Shown here in pieces: positions 7,868-16,614 of a DNA stretch of 22,947 nt. Numbering within the stretch: the stretch's first letter is position 1; each line of letters starts with the position of its first letter. The stretch lies in the NCBI GenBank assembly GCA_009908735.1, contig JAAAOR010000011.1, positions 1 through 22,947 on the forward strand, in the 5' to 3' direction. The translations under genes and the position numbers were made by a program. The notes under the pieces are model-generated. The model did no database searches. It was given only the letters and a program-made list of their open reading frames with translations, and had not been told where the DNA came from. The DNA is from Spirochaetota bacterium (GTDB lineage Bacteria; Spirochaetota; Spirochaetia; DSM-27196; PWMO01).

Positions 7868-9800
7868 TCAGAGCGAGAAAAGGTGCCGGACCGCCTGCCG
7901 GTTGCGCTCATTGCGATGGTCTTGACCGTCCTCGGCATACATCGCGTCGATCCGGTCTTTGTGCGCCTCCACGACCTTGAAGCGGACCATCTTCATGCTC
8001 GAGTTGATCATCTTGTTCTTCTCGGTGAACTGTTCCTCGAGGACCTGAAAGGTGGATGGGATCCACTGGGAGGGAAACGCCCGACGGTAGGCCGGGTCTT
8101 CCTCGAAGCGATAGAGTTCGGTGCGAAGCTCATCAAGCAGGGAATCTGCGTCGGCGATGCCATGCTCGGCGATACGCGCCCTAACTTTCTCATCGTCGAG
8201 TGTGATCAGGGCGCCGGTATAGCGGTTGTGGTCGTTGTAGACGAGGGCCTGGTGGATAAGCTCGGAGCTATTGACAATGGCCTCTTCGATTTCCTCCGGC
8301 GAGTACTTCTCGCCGTCGGGAGAGATAAGCAGCGCCTTCTCACGGCCGACAACATACAGATAGCCGTGTTCATCGAAAAAGCCCCGGTCGCCGGTCAGAA
8401 GCATGCCGTCCCGGAGGGTTTCGTCGGTGGCGGACTCGTTTTTGAAGTAACCCTTCATCACGTTCTCACCGCGAATCGCTATCTGCCCGACCTCCCCGAC
8501 CGCGCAGTCGCTGCCGTCCTCGGCAAGGATCCGGCAGTCAATGGAAGCCGCAACCCTGCCCGAGCTTCCGATTTTGTGTGCGGACGGCGTGTTCGAAGAG
8601 ATGACCGGAGCCGCCTCCGTAAGCCCGTAGCCCTGGTAAATCGGCACGCCGATGGCCTTGAAGAACTCCTGCTGCTTGCGGTCGAGAAGTGCTCCCCCGC
8701 CAGAACTGAATATTGCGTCCGAACGTCTGCCGCACTTTGCTGAAGACGATCGCATCGGCGAGCTTGTACGGAAGGTAGTTTTTGAGTCGCGTGAAAAACG
8801 GCGGCTTGTTGTGCACGTCACCGTAGTAGGCAATTCCGGCGGCAAGCCCCGCGTCGAAGAGCTTCTTCGCCGGCCCGCCCTGTGCTGCAACCCCCTCTTT
8901 GATTTTCTTCATGAAGTTTCCGGTGAGTGCAGGTACCGTAAGCAGGAATACCGGCTCGGTTTCCTTCAGATTGGTCGGGATGTTACGGATCGTCGCCATC
9001 CCGCCGCCACGAGCGTCGACAAAATAGATCTGTATGCCGCGGGGAAGTGCAGCGTACAGACCGACGGTATGCGCAAAGGAATGATCGCAGGGAAGAACCA
9101 AAAGCGTGGAATAGCCGCCGTGCGGCACCTGATGAAGGTTCACCGAATCATGCACATTCACGTAGTAGTTCTTGTGCGTGAGCATGATGCCCTTCGGATT
9201 CCCCGTAGTACCAGACGTGTAAGAGATAGTGACCACGTCGTCTTCGGAGATGTCCTCAGCGAGCGCCGAGAGCTCCGCGTCGAGGGCACCGAGTTCCCTG
9301 CCACCGCGTTCGAGCAACTCCGGATAGGAAAACAGCCGCTCGCCCCGGCGTAACCCCGTAGCCTCCTCGATACGCCCGAGCGTGTCGGCGTCGTCGTCGA
9401 GGCACAGCACCATAACCTTGTTCTCGAAGTTACTGAAGACTTCGGTGACCCTGGAGGCGGTGTTCGTCGAAAGAATGACCAGTTTGCTCTCGGAATGGTT
9501 CACGCGAAACGGAATCTCATCGGGCAGCAGCTTTATCGAGAGCGGCACCGAGACTCCGCCGGCGTGGAGAACGGCCAGCTCGCCGACGACCCATTCCTGA
9601 CGGCCCTCGGAGAGGATTGTGACCTTGTCGTCCCGCCCGATTCCGATCGATCGAAGTCCGGCCGCGAGTGCCCGCACGGCGTCGCGGACCTCGTTGAAAG
9701 TCATGGGTCTCCACCCAGCGTCCGTCTTTTGCCATACGTACGGCGTTTCCAGGAATTCTTCCGCTGCCCGCTCGAGCATAGCCAAAACCGTTCGTCGCAT
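7868..9800 (-). pseudogene. Long-chain acyl-CoA synthetase (AMP-forming), frameshifted
   Basis: Two reading frames together encode a complete AMP-binding enzyme of the long-chain fatty acyl-CoA ligase type. The first part starts at ATG 9800 (MRRTVLAMLERAAEEF) and contains the P-loop TSGTTGNPKGIMLTHKN. After FGRNIQF near 8703-8708 similarity jumps to the next frame: SGGGALLD, IYQGYGLTEAAPVIS, LLTGDRGFF, VVGREKALL, and KNKMINSSMKM carrying the C-terminal catalytic lysine, ending at a TGA at 7868-7870. The whole span is 1933 bases, one more than a multiple of three. Because SGGGALLD is intact in the second frame back to its serine, the lesion is probably loss of 2 (or 5) bases just before it; a miscount in the five-G run next to it is less consistent. 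It could be a true mutation or a sequencing error. Divergent from the coiled-coil gene at 9884; convergent with the CysRS-like gene, 20 bp away. Confidence 0.82.
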
Positions 9801-9840
9801 GACTACGAGTTTATGGGCAACTTGACCGATAATCAAGATA

Positions 9841-9868
9841 TTGCATAAGCTCCAAAATGCGTTAGAGT
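9841..9868 (+). promoter_or_regulatory. Possible sigma-70-type promoter for the coiled-coil protein gene
   Basis: TTGCAT at 9841-9846 and TAGAGT at 9863-9868 are separated by 16 bases, a fair match to -35 and -10 boxes. The start codon at 9884 lies only 15 bases beyond the -10 box and has no clear Shine-Dalgarno sequence, so the leader would be very short. It is a moderate match in an 83-bp divergent gap and could be chance. Confidence 0.28.
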
Positions 9869-9883
9869 ACGAGTGCAAACCAT

Positions 9884-12253
9884 ATGTCCGGACTTCTGAA
9901 GCGCGGTAACACGTACCGCACACGACTCCTCGTCGAAGACAACGTAAAGCCGAGCGACCTCCTCGAGGCGGACGACTCAGGACTCTCCGCGGAAGACAGA
10001 AGCGAGATTCTCGCCGAGATCGACCGCATGACATCCGACAGCCGTGCGGGGCTCTCTCCCGACGCTCTGACCCTTTCCCGCGCGACACGGCGCGGGTTTG
10101 TGTTTCCCCTCATCGTAAACCTTGCGATGGCGGTCATCGTCGCGGGCGGTCTCCTCGGGCTCTACGCCTACTTCCAGCAGGAAGAGCAGGCGCAGATAGA
10201 AGCCCAGCGCGAGGGGGCGAGCGCACGGGCAGAGCTGCTTCGTCGAATACAGGAGCAGGCCCAGGCCGAGCTCGAGCAAAAAGAGCAAGAAATTGCCGAC
10301 ATACAGCAGCGGCTCGGCGACATCGAGGCGCGACGCGCCGCCCTCGAAACCAACCTCGAGGGGGAGCTCGCCCGCCGCGAGGCGGAACTGCGCGCCGAGC
10401 TCGAGGCCGAGCTTGCCGCGGAGCGCAGCCGCCTCGAAGACGAGGAGGTCGGGGAAGGCGCGATCAATGAGCGGATCGCAATTCTCGAGGCAGAGGGTAA
10501 CGCGCGTATCGAGGCTGAGCTCGCCGAGCTTCGCGCTCAGGTCGAAGCGGAACAGGCCGAGCTCGATGAGACGCTTGCCGAGCTTGAGTCGGAGTTCCAA
10601 GGAGAGCTGCAACAGCTCGAGCAAGACCGGGCACAGATTATCGACCAGGCACAGCAGCGCGAGGCGCAGTTGCGCAGTCAGTTCGAGCAGCAGCTCAGCG
10701 CCTCACAGGAAGAACTCACCGACGCACAGGCCGAGCTCGGTGCGCTCTCCGACCGCCGCGAGCGCGAGCAGCAAGCGGCCAATCAGATTGTCGGTTACTA
10801 CGATGAGATCCGCACAGAGATTCGCAGCAATGCCTACGGAGAAGCGCTCGGGACCATCGAGCAGCTTCGAAGCTATCTATCTGAAGAATCGGTAGCAAGC
10901 CTCCCTGCGGTCGCCCAACGCCGTGAAGCGGAGCTTTTCATACTATCCTCCCTCGAGCAGCTCGTCGAGGAGCAACGCACCGCCCGCTCGACGGATACCG
11001 ACGCCCTTATCGCCCAGTCACGCACAGTTCAGGAGGCCACACGCCTGGTAAACGAGGGAAACGCCGCATTCGAGGCGGGCGATATCGAAGAGGCGGAAGC
11101 TCTCTACAACGAGGCACTCAACCTCATCCCGGCGGTAGCCGAGGGGCACCGGTATTTCGTCTCTGCGCAGCAAGACGTGATAGAGGACCTTCGGGATCAG
11201 CAGATCGAGCGCTCCGAGGCGGCGGAGGCTGCCATTTCCGAGGCGAGCGCATCATTCGCGGCGGCTGATTACGGCGCAGCCCTCGCCGCTTACCAGGAGG
11301 CAATCGCCCTGCTGCCCCAGGATGCCGAGCCCGCCGAGGAGGTCATCTCCCGAATTCGAGCGTCCGCCGTAGCAATCTCTGACGCGCAGACCACGGAGCA
11401 GCAGACCGAGGCTGCAGCACCGCTTTTCGCGGCCGCCGAAGAGGCCCGCGACGACGGCAACTACCAGGCGGCCGTCGACACTTACCTCCAGGTCGCTGCG
11501 CAGTATCCGCGCAGCCGACAGATGGCGCAGCTCCCCGGCGCCGTTCGCTCCACCATAACGCGCGCCACCGGGGAGCTGCAGGATCGGATCGACACTCTGC
11601 AGACGGACATCGCCGAGCTCGAAACCCAGAACCAGGAGCTTCAGGAGGGCTCCGGTGAGCGGCAGGAGCAGCTGGCCTCGCTGCGCACCCGCAATGCGGA
11701 GCTACAGACTCGCGTCGAGGAACTTCGCACCGAGCTCGATGAAACCGGAGAGGAGCTCGACGCGGCTCTCAGTGCGGCCGAAACACGCGATGCGCAGCCG
11801 GCGGAAGCGGACTCGCCTGGAGAAACGGCTCCCGTGGTGACCCCCGAGCTTTCGCAGGAGATCGCTCAACTGCGCGAGGTAGAGGAAGACTACGAGGCGC
11901 TTCGCCGTGCCTATCTTGCCTACGCAAACCGCGAGGATGACATCCTCGAGTCCGGAACAGACGCCGCCCGGCTTCAAACCAAGCTTCTCTTCGACTCGTT
12001 CCTCGCGTCGAGGCCCGTGCGCGAGGCGCTGCCGGGCCTCCGGGATCGCATAAAAGCTTACGACCGCGCCTTCGAGGAAGTAGGTCGCGAGACGGCCCTA
12101 CTCGACACCGTCGATATCATCTACGAGCTCTCCGCCTACGAGACGACCGAGCGCAAGCTCACCTACCTTGCCGAACAGAGGCGGAATACGAGCGACCCCA
12201 ACATGACGGCATTTCTCGACGAGCTCGAGGTTCTGATACGGGAAAGCAGTTGA
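9884..12253 (+). CDS. Membrane-anchored coiled-coil/TPR protein of unknown function
   Basis: A 789-residue protein I cannot assign to a named family. Residues 1-70 are a hydrophilic, probably cytoplasmic N-terminus. Residues 72-97 form one transmembrane helix (GFVFPLIVNLAMAVIVAGG at its core). Residues 98-300 are a long acidic, Glu/Gln/Ala-rich coiled coil. Helical-pair repeats resembling TPRs occur at about 386-420 (EGNAAFEAGDIEEAEALYNEA), 450-480 (AAADYGAALAAYQEAIALLP) and 514-545 (DDGNYQAAVDTYLQVAAQYP). A second coiled coil spans about 560-632, followed by a Pro/Ala/Glu linker and a helical C-terminal domain (655-789). The positive residues before the helix suggest the large domain is periplasmic. 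Such a layout suits a scaffold spanning the envelope. It converges on the five-gene operon ending at 12305. Confidence 0.9.
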   Translation: MSGLLKRGNTYRTRLLVEDNVKPSDLLEADDSGLSAEDRSEILAEIDRMTSDSRAGLSPDALTLSRATRRGFVFPLIVNLAMAVIVAGGLLGLYAYFQQEEQAQIEAQREGASARAELLRRIQEQAQAELEQKEQEIADIQQRLGDIEARRAALETNLEGELARREAELRAELEAELAAERSRLEDEEVGEGAINERIAILEAEGNARIEAELAELRAQVEAEQAELDETLAELESEFQGELQQLEQDRAQIIDQAQQREAQLRSQFEQQLSASQEELTDAQAELGALSDRREREQQAANQIVGYYDEIRTEIRSNAYGEALGTIEQLRSYLSEESVASLPAVAQRREAELFILSSLEQLVEEQRTARSTDTDALIAQSRTVQEATRLVNEGNAAFEAGDIEEAEALYNEALNLIPAVAEGHRYFVSAQQDVIEDLRDQQIERSEAAEAAISEASASFAAADYGAALAAYQEAIALLPQDAEPAEEVISRIRASAVAISDAQTTEQQTEAAAPLFAAAEEARDDGNYQAAVDTYLQVAAQYPRSRQMAQLPGAVRSTITRATGELQDRIDTLQTDIAELETQNQELQEGSGERQEQLASLRTRNAELQTRVEELRTELDETGEELDAALSAAETRDAQPAEADSPGETAPVVTPELSQEIAQLREVEEDYEALRRAYLAYANREDDILESGTDAARLQTKLLFDSFLASRPVREALPGLRDRIKAYDRAFEEVGRETALLDTVDIIYELSAYETTERKLTYLAEQRRNTSDPNMTAFLDELEVLIRESS

Positions 12254-12259
12254 CGTGGA

Positions 12260-12279
12260 GGCCGCCACCGGTCGCGGCC
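12260..12279. terminator. Hairpin between convergent genes
   Basis: A perfect 6-bp GC-only stem (GGCCGC / GCGGCC) with an 8-base loop lies in the 51-bp gap between the two convergent transcription units ending at 12253 and 12305. There is no T-run on either side, so intrinsic termination is not supported; a transcript-end stabiliser or a chance GC palindrome is equally possible. Confidence 0.25.
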
Positions 12280-12304
12280 GGGCGAGGGCTCCGGAGGATG
12301 CGCG

Positions 12305-13597
12305 CTACCATTGGTACCGCACCCCCAGGCGCACAGAAAGCAGATCCAGGTAGCCCGAGTCGCCGTCGAAGATGATCGGTTCGATGCCGGAGTCATCGGA
12401 GAACTGCGCCGCGAGAAAGTCAGGCTCCGCAGCAATGGCCACCGTCGGCGTGTGTTCGAAAAAGAGACGGAGCTTTCGCTCCGGAAAAAACTCGACCCCG
12501 TTTACAAGCTCGATCCCCCACGGCGCGATCGGCTCGAGCCCCGTGAAGGCCGAGGAGGTTATGATACGTACCAGTGGGCCGGCCGCGCTGTAGAGCCGCA
12601 GATTTCCGTGAGGCCTGTTCCAATAGGTGCCGAAGAGGAGGCGAAGATTCGTCAGAGGACGCGAGACACGGAGTTGCGCCTCACCCGCCTGGTTCTCGTT
12701 GGCTTCGGGGTCGACGAAGGGGACGATACCGAACGCGTAGGTGTAGAACCCGCCCCGGATAAACACGTGCGGAGGGGCGATCATGTAGGAAAGGTCGACG
12801 CCAAAGTAGGAAAACTCCTGGCCGTAGGCACTCACCAGGAATTGGGACCGCTCATCCTGATTCAGAATTATTTCCGCCTCTCTGCCACCGAGAAAGAAAT
12901 CCAACCGCTGAGGGTAATGCAGATCGGACTCCGCCTCTAGCTCGTAGACGCCCGGCTGCTCGAGCACGACCCGCAGCTCATCGGATTGCATCCGAATCCG
13001 TGTGCCGGTCAGCCCCACGATCTCGCTTCCGGGAGCACCGCGGATGATTACTGTCGATTCCGTGGAAACCGTCGAATATGCCTCGGCCACGGCTCGCGCG
13101 CCGCGGTTCCACAGCCGCAGCGCCAGGCTTCTCTCGCTCTCGGTCGCCGCCGCCTCGTAGAAAAGCTCGAGCACCGTTTCCCCGCTGTAGAGAAACACGG
13201 ATCGCACGCTCACGCCGTATCGGGATCCGCCGCCGGCGCGTTCCACAGTAACCAGGATCCACGCATCCGCTCCACCCGAGCGTGACCGGACAGTGCGCTG
13301 CGCGTCGGTGACTGTCGGAGAAGCCCCGTCTACCGCGGCCGCCTCGCCCTCCTCGGGTGTGGCAGCCAAAGTTAGGAACTCCGTGTTCGGATTCTCCCGG
13401 TGCAGTGCCACGAGAAGAGACTCGTAGAGAAAGCGTGTTCGCGCGGGATCGGCGGCGATGTCTTCTTCGACCTCGAAGAACACGCCAATACGCCGTGCCG
13501 CCTCCTGCGCGTGCAAACGCGGCACCGCGAGCGACCCCAGGAGGAGTCCGACCATGGTGAAAAGTGCAAGTTTTGCGCGCAACACCCGTGCAAACAT
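12305..13597 (-). CDS. Secreted protein with PEGA-like domain and putative outer-membrane barrel
   Basis: A 430-residue protein without a recognised name. Residues 1-31 are a signal peptide (hydrophobic core FTMVGLLLGSLAVP, likely cleavage after HAQ). Residues about 35-180 form an alpha/beta periplasmic domain (RRIGVFFEVEEDI, ADAWILVTVERAG). Residues about 185-255 resemble a PEGA-type beta domain (TVIIRGAPGSEIVGLTG, GVYELEAESDLHYPQRLDF). From about 275 the sequence alternates hydrophobic and polar residues with aromatic girdles and ends in LGVRYQW, an aromatic C-terminus typical of outer-membrane barrels. The ATG at 13597 is chosen because it begins the signal peptide and lies 13 bp after the previous gene's stop; a TTG at 13639 would overlap that gene. 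Last gene of the operon starting at 20229. The barrel assignment is inferred from pattern. Confidence 0.88.
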   Translation of the reverse strand: MFARVLRAKLALFTMVGLLLGSLAVPRLHAQEAARRIGVFFEVEEDIAADPARTRFLYESLLVALHRENPNTEFLTLAATPEEGEAAAVDGASPTVTDAQRTVRSRSGGADAWILVTVERAGGGSRYGVSVRSVFLYSGETVLELFYEAAATESERSLALRLWNRGARAVAEAYSTVSTESTVIIRGAPGSEIVGLTGTRIRMQSDELRVVLEQPGVYELEAESDLHYPQRLDFFLGGREAEIILNQDERSQFLVSAYGQEFSYFGVDLSYMIAPPHVFIRGGFYTYAFGIVPFVDPEANENQAGEAQLRVSRPLTNLRLLFGTYWNRPHGNLRLYSAAGPLVRIITSSAFTGLEPIAPWGIELVNGVEFFPERKLRLFFEHTPTVAIAAEPDFLAAQFSDDSGIEPIIFDGDSGYLDLLSVRLGVRYQW

Positions 13598-13610
13598 CAG
13601 TTCCGTCGCC

Positions 13611-14951
13611 TTACCTCTGCCATTTAACAAGCGTGCCAAGAGTCACAAATGGTCCGATCTCCCCGGCGTCTATCAGGCCCGGCTCCAGCAGGCCGTTATC
13701 GCGTCCGGTGGACCATCGTGCAGCGCTGCTTAGAAAAAACGCGACGTCCGTGAAGTTCACCTCCAGCCAGAGCGCAAACAGCTCGAGATAGGTGTCGCGA
13801 TAGGTCTCCGCATCCGGTGAGGAGAAAAACGTAAAAGTGGTACCGACCCCTGTCTGCGCCCCGATGCGAAAGAGCGACTTACGCGGGAATGCAAGGTAGC
13901 GCCCGACCAGCAGGCGGAAATCCTGGTGATATGCCACCGGCGTCGCCCCGGGATTGGCGCTCTGTGCGTATCCGTAGGTCTCCGCCGCTAGAAAGGTCCA
14001 GTCGGGACGGAGGTAGCCCCGCACCCCGACGCCAAGGCCCAGCAGTTGTCCGGTCGTATAAGACACCGTCGTGGCGAACCTCGTCTCCGGCTCCATCGGA
14101 CTCAAAGGTATTGCCGTCCTTCCCGAGCGCACCAGGACCTCTTCGCGCTCCTCGTAGTGTCCGGATTTGCGCTTGCGCACCTCCACGGTGTCGCCGGGAC
14201 GGAAGGGTAGGTACGGAAGGCGGACCGTACCCTCAGTGATACGGCCCACCCGAAGGTTCTCACCGAGGGAAACGTGCATCCCCTCGTCCGGAGAGGAGAG
14301 CACCAAGGCATCCGAAACGGGTCGGTCACCGGCGACGTCTACAACATTGCCGTCACCCCCGCGCGCGACCGCCCGGTCGAGCCCGGGGCGAAGGTCCTGA
14401 AACAAGCGCCGCGTGAGGTTGAATACCGCGAGGTCGCTGCGGCCGAAGCCCGCGGCAGCCGAAACCATCCCACCTGAGCGGCTGTCATAGACGCGAACAT
14501 TGACGGTAACCCTGCCCGAGGGAAAGCCGGAGAAACCGAGAGCCGCGAAATCGGCACCTGCCTCCCTGGCCGCCTCCACCACCAGGGGGGCCACGCCACC
14601 GGGTGCGGCCGTCTCGTCTATACCCGGGAGCGGATCGCCCACGACGATTTCGAACCCCGCGTCGGAGAACTCCGTATAGAGACTTTCGCTGAGAAGCTCG
14701 GTGAGGTCTCCGCCGATGGCCGACAGAGCCGGCGCAGGACCGACCTGCAGCAGAGGTAGCACGTAGATCCGCACCCCGGAAAACGCCGCATCCGTCTGCT
14801 CTCCCCCCGCCTGACCTCGCTCCGGCGGCTCCTCCGCCTGCGCCGGCAGAGGAGGCGCATTCACTCCGGACGCGCCGAAAAGCAGCGCTGCGGCAAGCAA
14901 CACCGAAAACAGAGACGGCGTTTCGCTGGAGACGACCCCTGCACCTCTCAC
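13611..14951 (-). CDS. Secreted protein with periplasmic alpha/beta domain and putative outer-membrane barrel
   Basis: A 446-residue protein of unknown family. Residues 12-38 form a signal peptide (SLFSVLLAAALLFGASG, cleavage probably near AQA-EE). Residues about 57-200 form an alpha/beta domain (GVRIYVLPLLQVG, LTELLSESLYTEFSDAGFEI, GADFAALGFSGF) reminiscent of the CsgG/TolB-N type of envelope domain, but this is only resemblance. A beta-rich segment follows (about 210-295), then a C-terminal half with barrel-like strands ending in TLGTLVKWQR. The general layout matches the next gene's product. The start is GTG at 14951, overlapping the TGA of the cyclase gene (GTGA), which argues for translational coupling. 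It is the fourth gene of the operon. Confidence 0.87.
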   Translation of the reverse strand: MRGAGVVSSETPSLFSVLLAAALLFGASGVNAPPLPAQAEEPPERGQAGGEQTDAAFSGVRIYVLPLLQVGPAPALSAIGGDLTELLSESLYTEFSDAGFEIVVGDPLPGIDETAAPGGVAPLVVEAAREAGADFAALGFSGFPSGRVTVNVRVYDSRSGGMVSAAAGFGRSDLAVFNLTRRLFQDLRPGLDRAVARGGDGNVVDVAGDRPVSDALVLSSPDEGMHVSLGENLRVGRITEGTVRLPYLPFRPGDTVEVRKRKSGHYEEREEVLVRSGRTAIPLSPMEPETRFATTVSYTTGQLLGLGVGVRGYLRPDWTFLAAETYGYAQSANPGATPVAYHQDFRLLVGRYLAFPRKSLFRIGAQTGVGTTFTFFSSPDAETYRDTYLELFALWLEVNFTDVAFFLSSAARWSTGRDNGLLEPGLIDAGEIGPFVTLGTLVKWQR

Positions 14952-16612
14952 TTTGACGTCATGACCTCGATGCCCGTCCAGTTTTTAGGCGGCGGAGAGC
15001 TGCGGTAGCGGGAGCATCGATCGGCCATCATAGTGGCGATTTGGTCGCCAGGCAGAATTCGCAGCACTTCCCGAAACGCCTCTTCGGCTTTGCCGAACTG
15101 TCGGTCAAAATACAATCGAACGCCCTGATGGTGAATCTTCCAGGCCTGCGTCTCATCGGAGGTGAGCGATCTTTTGGCGGTGAAGATATCCGTGCCCGTC
15201 TTTTTCCCCTTCACCGCCACGCGATCGACATGGCGGCACGGAACGAGATCCTTTACTTTCCGCTGCAGACTCTCCGATATGATAAGCTCCTGCTTGTAGT
15301 TTTTTGTCAGCCCCTCGAGACGCGAGGCAAGGTTTACCATGTCACCAATCACGGTATAGTCCATCTTGCGCTCGGTACCGATATTTCCGACGGTGACGAC
15401 GCCGTAATTGAGCCCGATTCCGATGTGAAACTCCGGTTTCCCGGCGGAAACCTGTTTGCGGTTGAACTCGTCGAGGGACTCGCCCATTTCGATTCCGGCC
15501 ATTACCGACTGCACCGCATCGTCTTCGCGCTTCACCGGCGCGCCGAAGAAGGCCATGATGGCGTCGCCGATGTATTTGTCCACTACGCCGTTGTGGTTCA
15601 TGATGATATCCACCATGATCGAGAAATAGGCGTTGAGGGAGTTGACGAGGTCGTCCGGCATCATGCCCTCGGAGATGCTCGTAAAGCTGCGAATGTCCGA
15701 GAACAAAACAGAGACTACGCGATTGTCTCCGATCAGCATCGATTCGGGATGCTCGAAGAAGCGATCTATGACTTCCTGAGGCACATAACGCTGGAAGATA
15801 TTGCGAATCTTCGCCTCTTTCTTCTGGGCAATCACGGCCTGGAAGGCGTAGCTCTTGATCTGGTTGTAGGCCTTCTCAAGCTCTCCCACCATGACGTTGA
15901 AGGTGTGTGCAAGCTCCCCCGTCTCGTCGCGGTACTCGACTGCGACACGCTCGGAGAGATCGTTGGAGGTGATGATCTCCCGCATGGTGTTTCGCACCTT
16001 CACGAGCGGCCGCGTGAGCTGCTGGGCGAACAGCAACAGAAGGAGCACCGAGAGCAGACTGGCGCCTGCCACGATGTAGATGGTCTGTGTGGTGATGCGG
16101 TCGACATCCCGAAAGAACGTATCCCGAGCCTCGGTGAGAAATACGCGCCAGCCGTAGGGCTCGAAGGAAAACTCCTGGGCCACCCGCTGGGTCCCACCGA
16201 TGGTCATGGTCGCGAGCTCACCCGTAGTTTGCTGCCCCATCTCCAGTTCCAGAAGGGAGTCACGCTCTTCCTCGGTCAGCGGAACCTCACCGGTTGCCAT
16301 CTGCACCTCACCTGAGTCGTCCACGGCAAAGATGAGCTCAGTATCGCTTCGAATGAGCCCCCGGGCAAAACTCTGTACGCCGACTTTCGTCGCCTCTACC
16401 ATCTCTTGCCGGCCGGTGAGGTTATTCTCCTCGAGGATCAGCCACTGCCCTTCGGCGTAGGACTCGAGCTCCTCGGCTTTGAACTGCAGGAAGTCGCGCG
16501 CAATCCGCGTTATGCCGTTGGTGGCGACAAAATATGACGAGGCGCCGGCAAGTATCAACGTTGCAACGAGCAGAGGGAGCACGACGGAGACGATCTTAAA
16601 GCGGATGCTCAT
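14948..16612 (-). CDS. Transmembrane class III adenylate cyclase with sensor and HAMP domains
   Basis: A 554-residue inner-membrane receptor cyclase that should make cAMP from ATP in response to a periplasmic signal. Transmembrane helix 1 is at about 6-28 and helix 2 at about 177-197; between them lies a ~150-residue periplasmic sensor domain of Cache-like type. A HAMP linker (TRPLVKVRNTMREI... at 200-250) and a coiled helix precede the catalytic domain (about 298-475). Metal-binding aspartates are Asp306 (LFSDIRSF) and Asp350 (YIGDAIMAFFG); Lys346 is the adenine-specificity lysine, Thr420 stands where many enzymes have Asp (the class IIIb pattern), and Asn427 and Arg431 (VNLASRLEG) complete the site. 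A single TPR-like helix pair (about 488-523) follows. The start is ATG 16612, 2 bp after the AAA gene's stop. Confidence 0.95.
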   Translation of the reverse strand: MSIRFKIVSVVLPLLVATLILAGASSYFVATNGITRIARDFLQFKAEELESYAEGQWLILEENNLTGRQEMVEATKVGVQSFARGLIRSDTELIFAVDDSGEVQMATGEVPLTEEERDSLLELEMGQQTTGELATMTIGGTQRVAQEFSFEPYGWRVFLTEARDTFFRDVDRITTQTIYIVAGASLLSVLLLLLFAQQLTRPLVKVRNTMREIITSNDLSERVAVEYRDETGELAHTFNVMVGELEKAYNQIKSYAFQAVIAQKKEAKIRNIFQRYVPQEVIDRFFEHPESMLIGDNRVVSVLFSDIRSFTSISEGMMPDDLVNSLNAYFSIMVDIIMNHNGVVDKYIGDAIMAFFGAPVKREDDAVQSVMAGIEMGESLDEFNRKQVSAGKPEFHIGIGLNYGVVTVGNIGTERKMDYTVIGDMVNLASRLEGLTKNYKQELIISESLQRKVKDLVPCRHVDRVAVKGKKTGTDIFTAKRSLTSDETQAWKIHHQGVRLYFDRQFGKAEEAFREVLRILPGDQIATMMADRCSRYRSSPPPKNWTGIEVMTSK

Positions 16613-16614
16613 GG

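Noticed and set aside
8690..8700. The G/C homopolymer as a programmed frameshift site in the acyl-CoA synthetase gene
   Set aside because: No known slippery heptamer, stop codon or stimulatory structure is visible, and the intact SGGGALLD motif places the shift before the run.
15041..16315. Long plus-strand open frame opposite the cyclase gene
   Set aside because: Rich in His, Val and Arg in a mirror-frame pattern, with no recognisable domain; the cyclase on the other strand has all catalytic residues.
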